In this document: piece after piece, positions 62,946 to 64,000 of the stretch
Numbering within the stretch: position 1 is the stretch's first letter
Layout: each line of letters opens with the position of its first letter
NCBI RefSeq assembly: GCF_910592395.1
Contig: NC_088316.1
Location: 11,532,001 to 11,596,000 of the forward strand
Reading direction: 5' to 3'
DNA: 64,000 bases
From: Lineus longissimus
Lineage: Eukaryota; Nemertea; Pilidiophora; Heteronemertea; Lineidae
Made by a program: the position numbers and the translations under genes
The notes under the pieces: generated by a model
The model's input: the letters and a program-made list of their open reading frames with translations, nothing else
What the model was told of the DNA's origin: nothing
Database searches by the model: none

Positions 62946-64000
62946 AGTGCTGATCTTGATAGTGGCAAATTTATATGTTTTGCACTTGGCGAAAGATTTC
63001 AACACAGGAGTTAGGCCGAAACCTAACTTCATAACAAGTTCACCAGTGGCATGGATAGATGTCTACTACTATGAAATTATTTGCAGAATAGCATTTATTG
63101 ACAAGTAATGCCCTGCACCAAGTGCGGCCCAATCAATCCACATTAGGAACAGCCTCTCCCCAAGATTATCAATCCACTCAAACATCCCCTCATGACGCCA
63201 GCCCCCCTGCAGAATTAAGTTTAACTTTCGAAATTATTACTGTCAATTGCAGAGTACGTAGTTAAATCATTTGGGAATTTCATGCTAGGCTAGCTTTAGG
63301 AAGTAGCGAGTCACATTCTCCGAGTATAAGCCATTGGGGAGGATGAACATCATTTCTTTCATTCAGATCAGACAGAGCAGGTTATCTCTGCAGAGTCGCA
63401 ACGAGATAAGATAATTAGATCGAGTGACGAGCAACAATCAGGGGCACCAATGTTCAATATTCGACGCACAATTCACTAAAATAAACCAGACATTGGGAAA
63501 TGAAAATTTATCATATCCTTGTCAGTTTGCCTGTCGTGTTCTTGGTGTCATGGGACCTGACATTTTCGATTTATAGCCATGACGTCTAGTTACCTCGTCC
63601 CAGTAGACTGCTGATCTTGAATCAATGGTACAATGCTTATTTAGGATACTGGGAGCCAGGTTACATATCGAGTAATGGTCTTTTAATCTTGAATGATCAA
63701 GTGATAGAACACTGGCATAATATCGTAGCGAGCGATTATGAAAAGATCCCAGGCAATTTTTGATAGGTATGTGAGTAATATTGTTTGATTCTTTATTAAA
63801 TACTTCCATTTGAAGTCAACAAGTGACAACAAACATATCACAGCAGTTTTTTTTCAAATAACAACTTATGGCTGTCTGCTGGGTCTGAGTGATATCCTCT
63901 GGGGAATGAACAACTAAGCGTTCTTATGAATGGTTGTCTGCTGGGTCAGAGGGAACGAACAACTTATGAAACTGGCGCATGGGTGTCTGCTTGGTCGGCG
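62946..64000. other. Region upstream of the first recognised PDE2A exon
   Basis: No exon recognised. The end (63870-64000) holds about three copies of a 60-70 bp repeat with GGTTGTCTGCTGGGTC. The missing PDE2A N-terminal exons are probably beyond the window. Confidence 0.4.

Noticed and set aside
63522-63809. Candidate PDE2A N-terminal exon near the window end
   Set aside because: A GTAACT follows TGGGACGAG on the minus strand, but the frame shows no PDE2A similarity.

Overview
The window is animal (metazoan) genomic DNA. Coding sequence is split into short exons with GT-AG borders and long introns, and the rest is crowded with short inverted-repeat transposons, minisatellites and non-LTR retrotransposon fragments. 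Gene content and repeat style suggest a marine invertebrate, possibly a mollusc or another lophotrochozoan. That placement is inference; no species marker was recognised.

Layout. (1) About 0.7-12.4 kb, plus strand: a complete PAR-type bZIP transcription factor (HLF/TEF/DBP, fly Pdp1 group) with two related alternative exons just before the PAR/bZIP exons. Intron 1 carries a 945-bp terminal-inverted-repeat (TIR) transposon with a perfect 9-bp target duplication. (2) 16.5-20.8 kb, minus strand: a complete seven-exon secreted protein of about 373 aa with two fasciclin (FAS1) domains. One intron contains a 602-bp TIR element, also with a 9-bp target duplication. (3) 21.8-26.1 kb: a CR1/L2-like LINE inserted into another repeat, followed by a decayed retroelement with reverse-transcriptase and RNase H remnants between direct repeats. 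(4) 26.2-35.6 kb: no gene seen, only minisatellites and hairpin repeats. (5) 35.6 to at least 62.4 kb, minus strand: most of a PDE2A-type cGMP-regulated cyclic nucleotide phosphodiesterase (GAF-A, GAF-B, catalytic domain, C-terminus). The N-terminal exons lie beyond the window or were not recognised.

The most striking content is exon-level duplication, mainly in the PDE2A gene. There are two 82-nt copies of the GAF-B exon that carries much of the cGMP pocket; both have the same phase, and a length not divisible by three makes joint use or joint skipping frameshifting. There are two 48-nt copies of a catalytic-domain exon differing mostly at silent sites. At the end of GAF-B, the 3' end of an exon plus its splice donor is repeated ten times at exactly 48 bp, and the PDE2A frame stays open through the array. 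At another catalytic exon, the 3' half plus donor is repeated about five times at 82-86 bp. The bZIP gene has its own tandem-duplicated exon. Together the locus looks able to make many PDE2A variants altering the cGMP-sensor pocket, the GAF-B/catalytic linker and the catalytic core. This is read from sequence only; no transcript evidence was available.

At least seven families of short inverted-repeat elements are present in several copies. They include a piggyBac-derived element that keeps the transposase cysteine-rich tail, and a nested insertion at 9.37-9.97 kb. An inverted pair of about 300-bp elements flanks the PDE2A catalytic exons; one of them begins just past the stop codon and may supply the polyadenylation signal.
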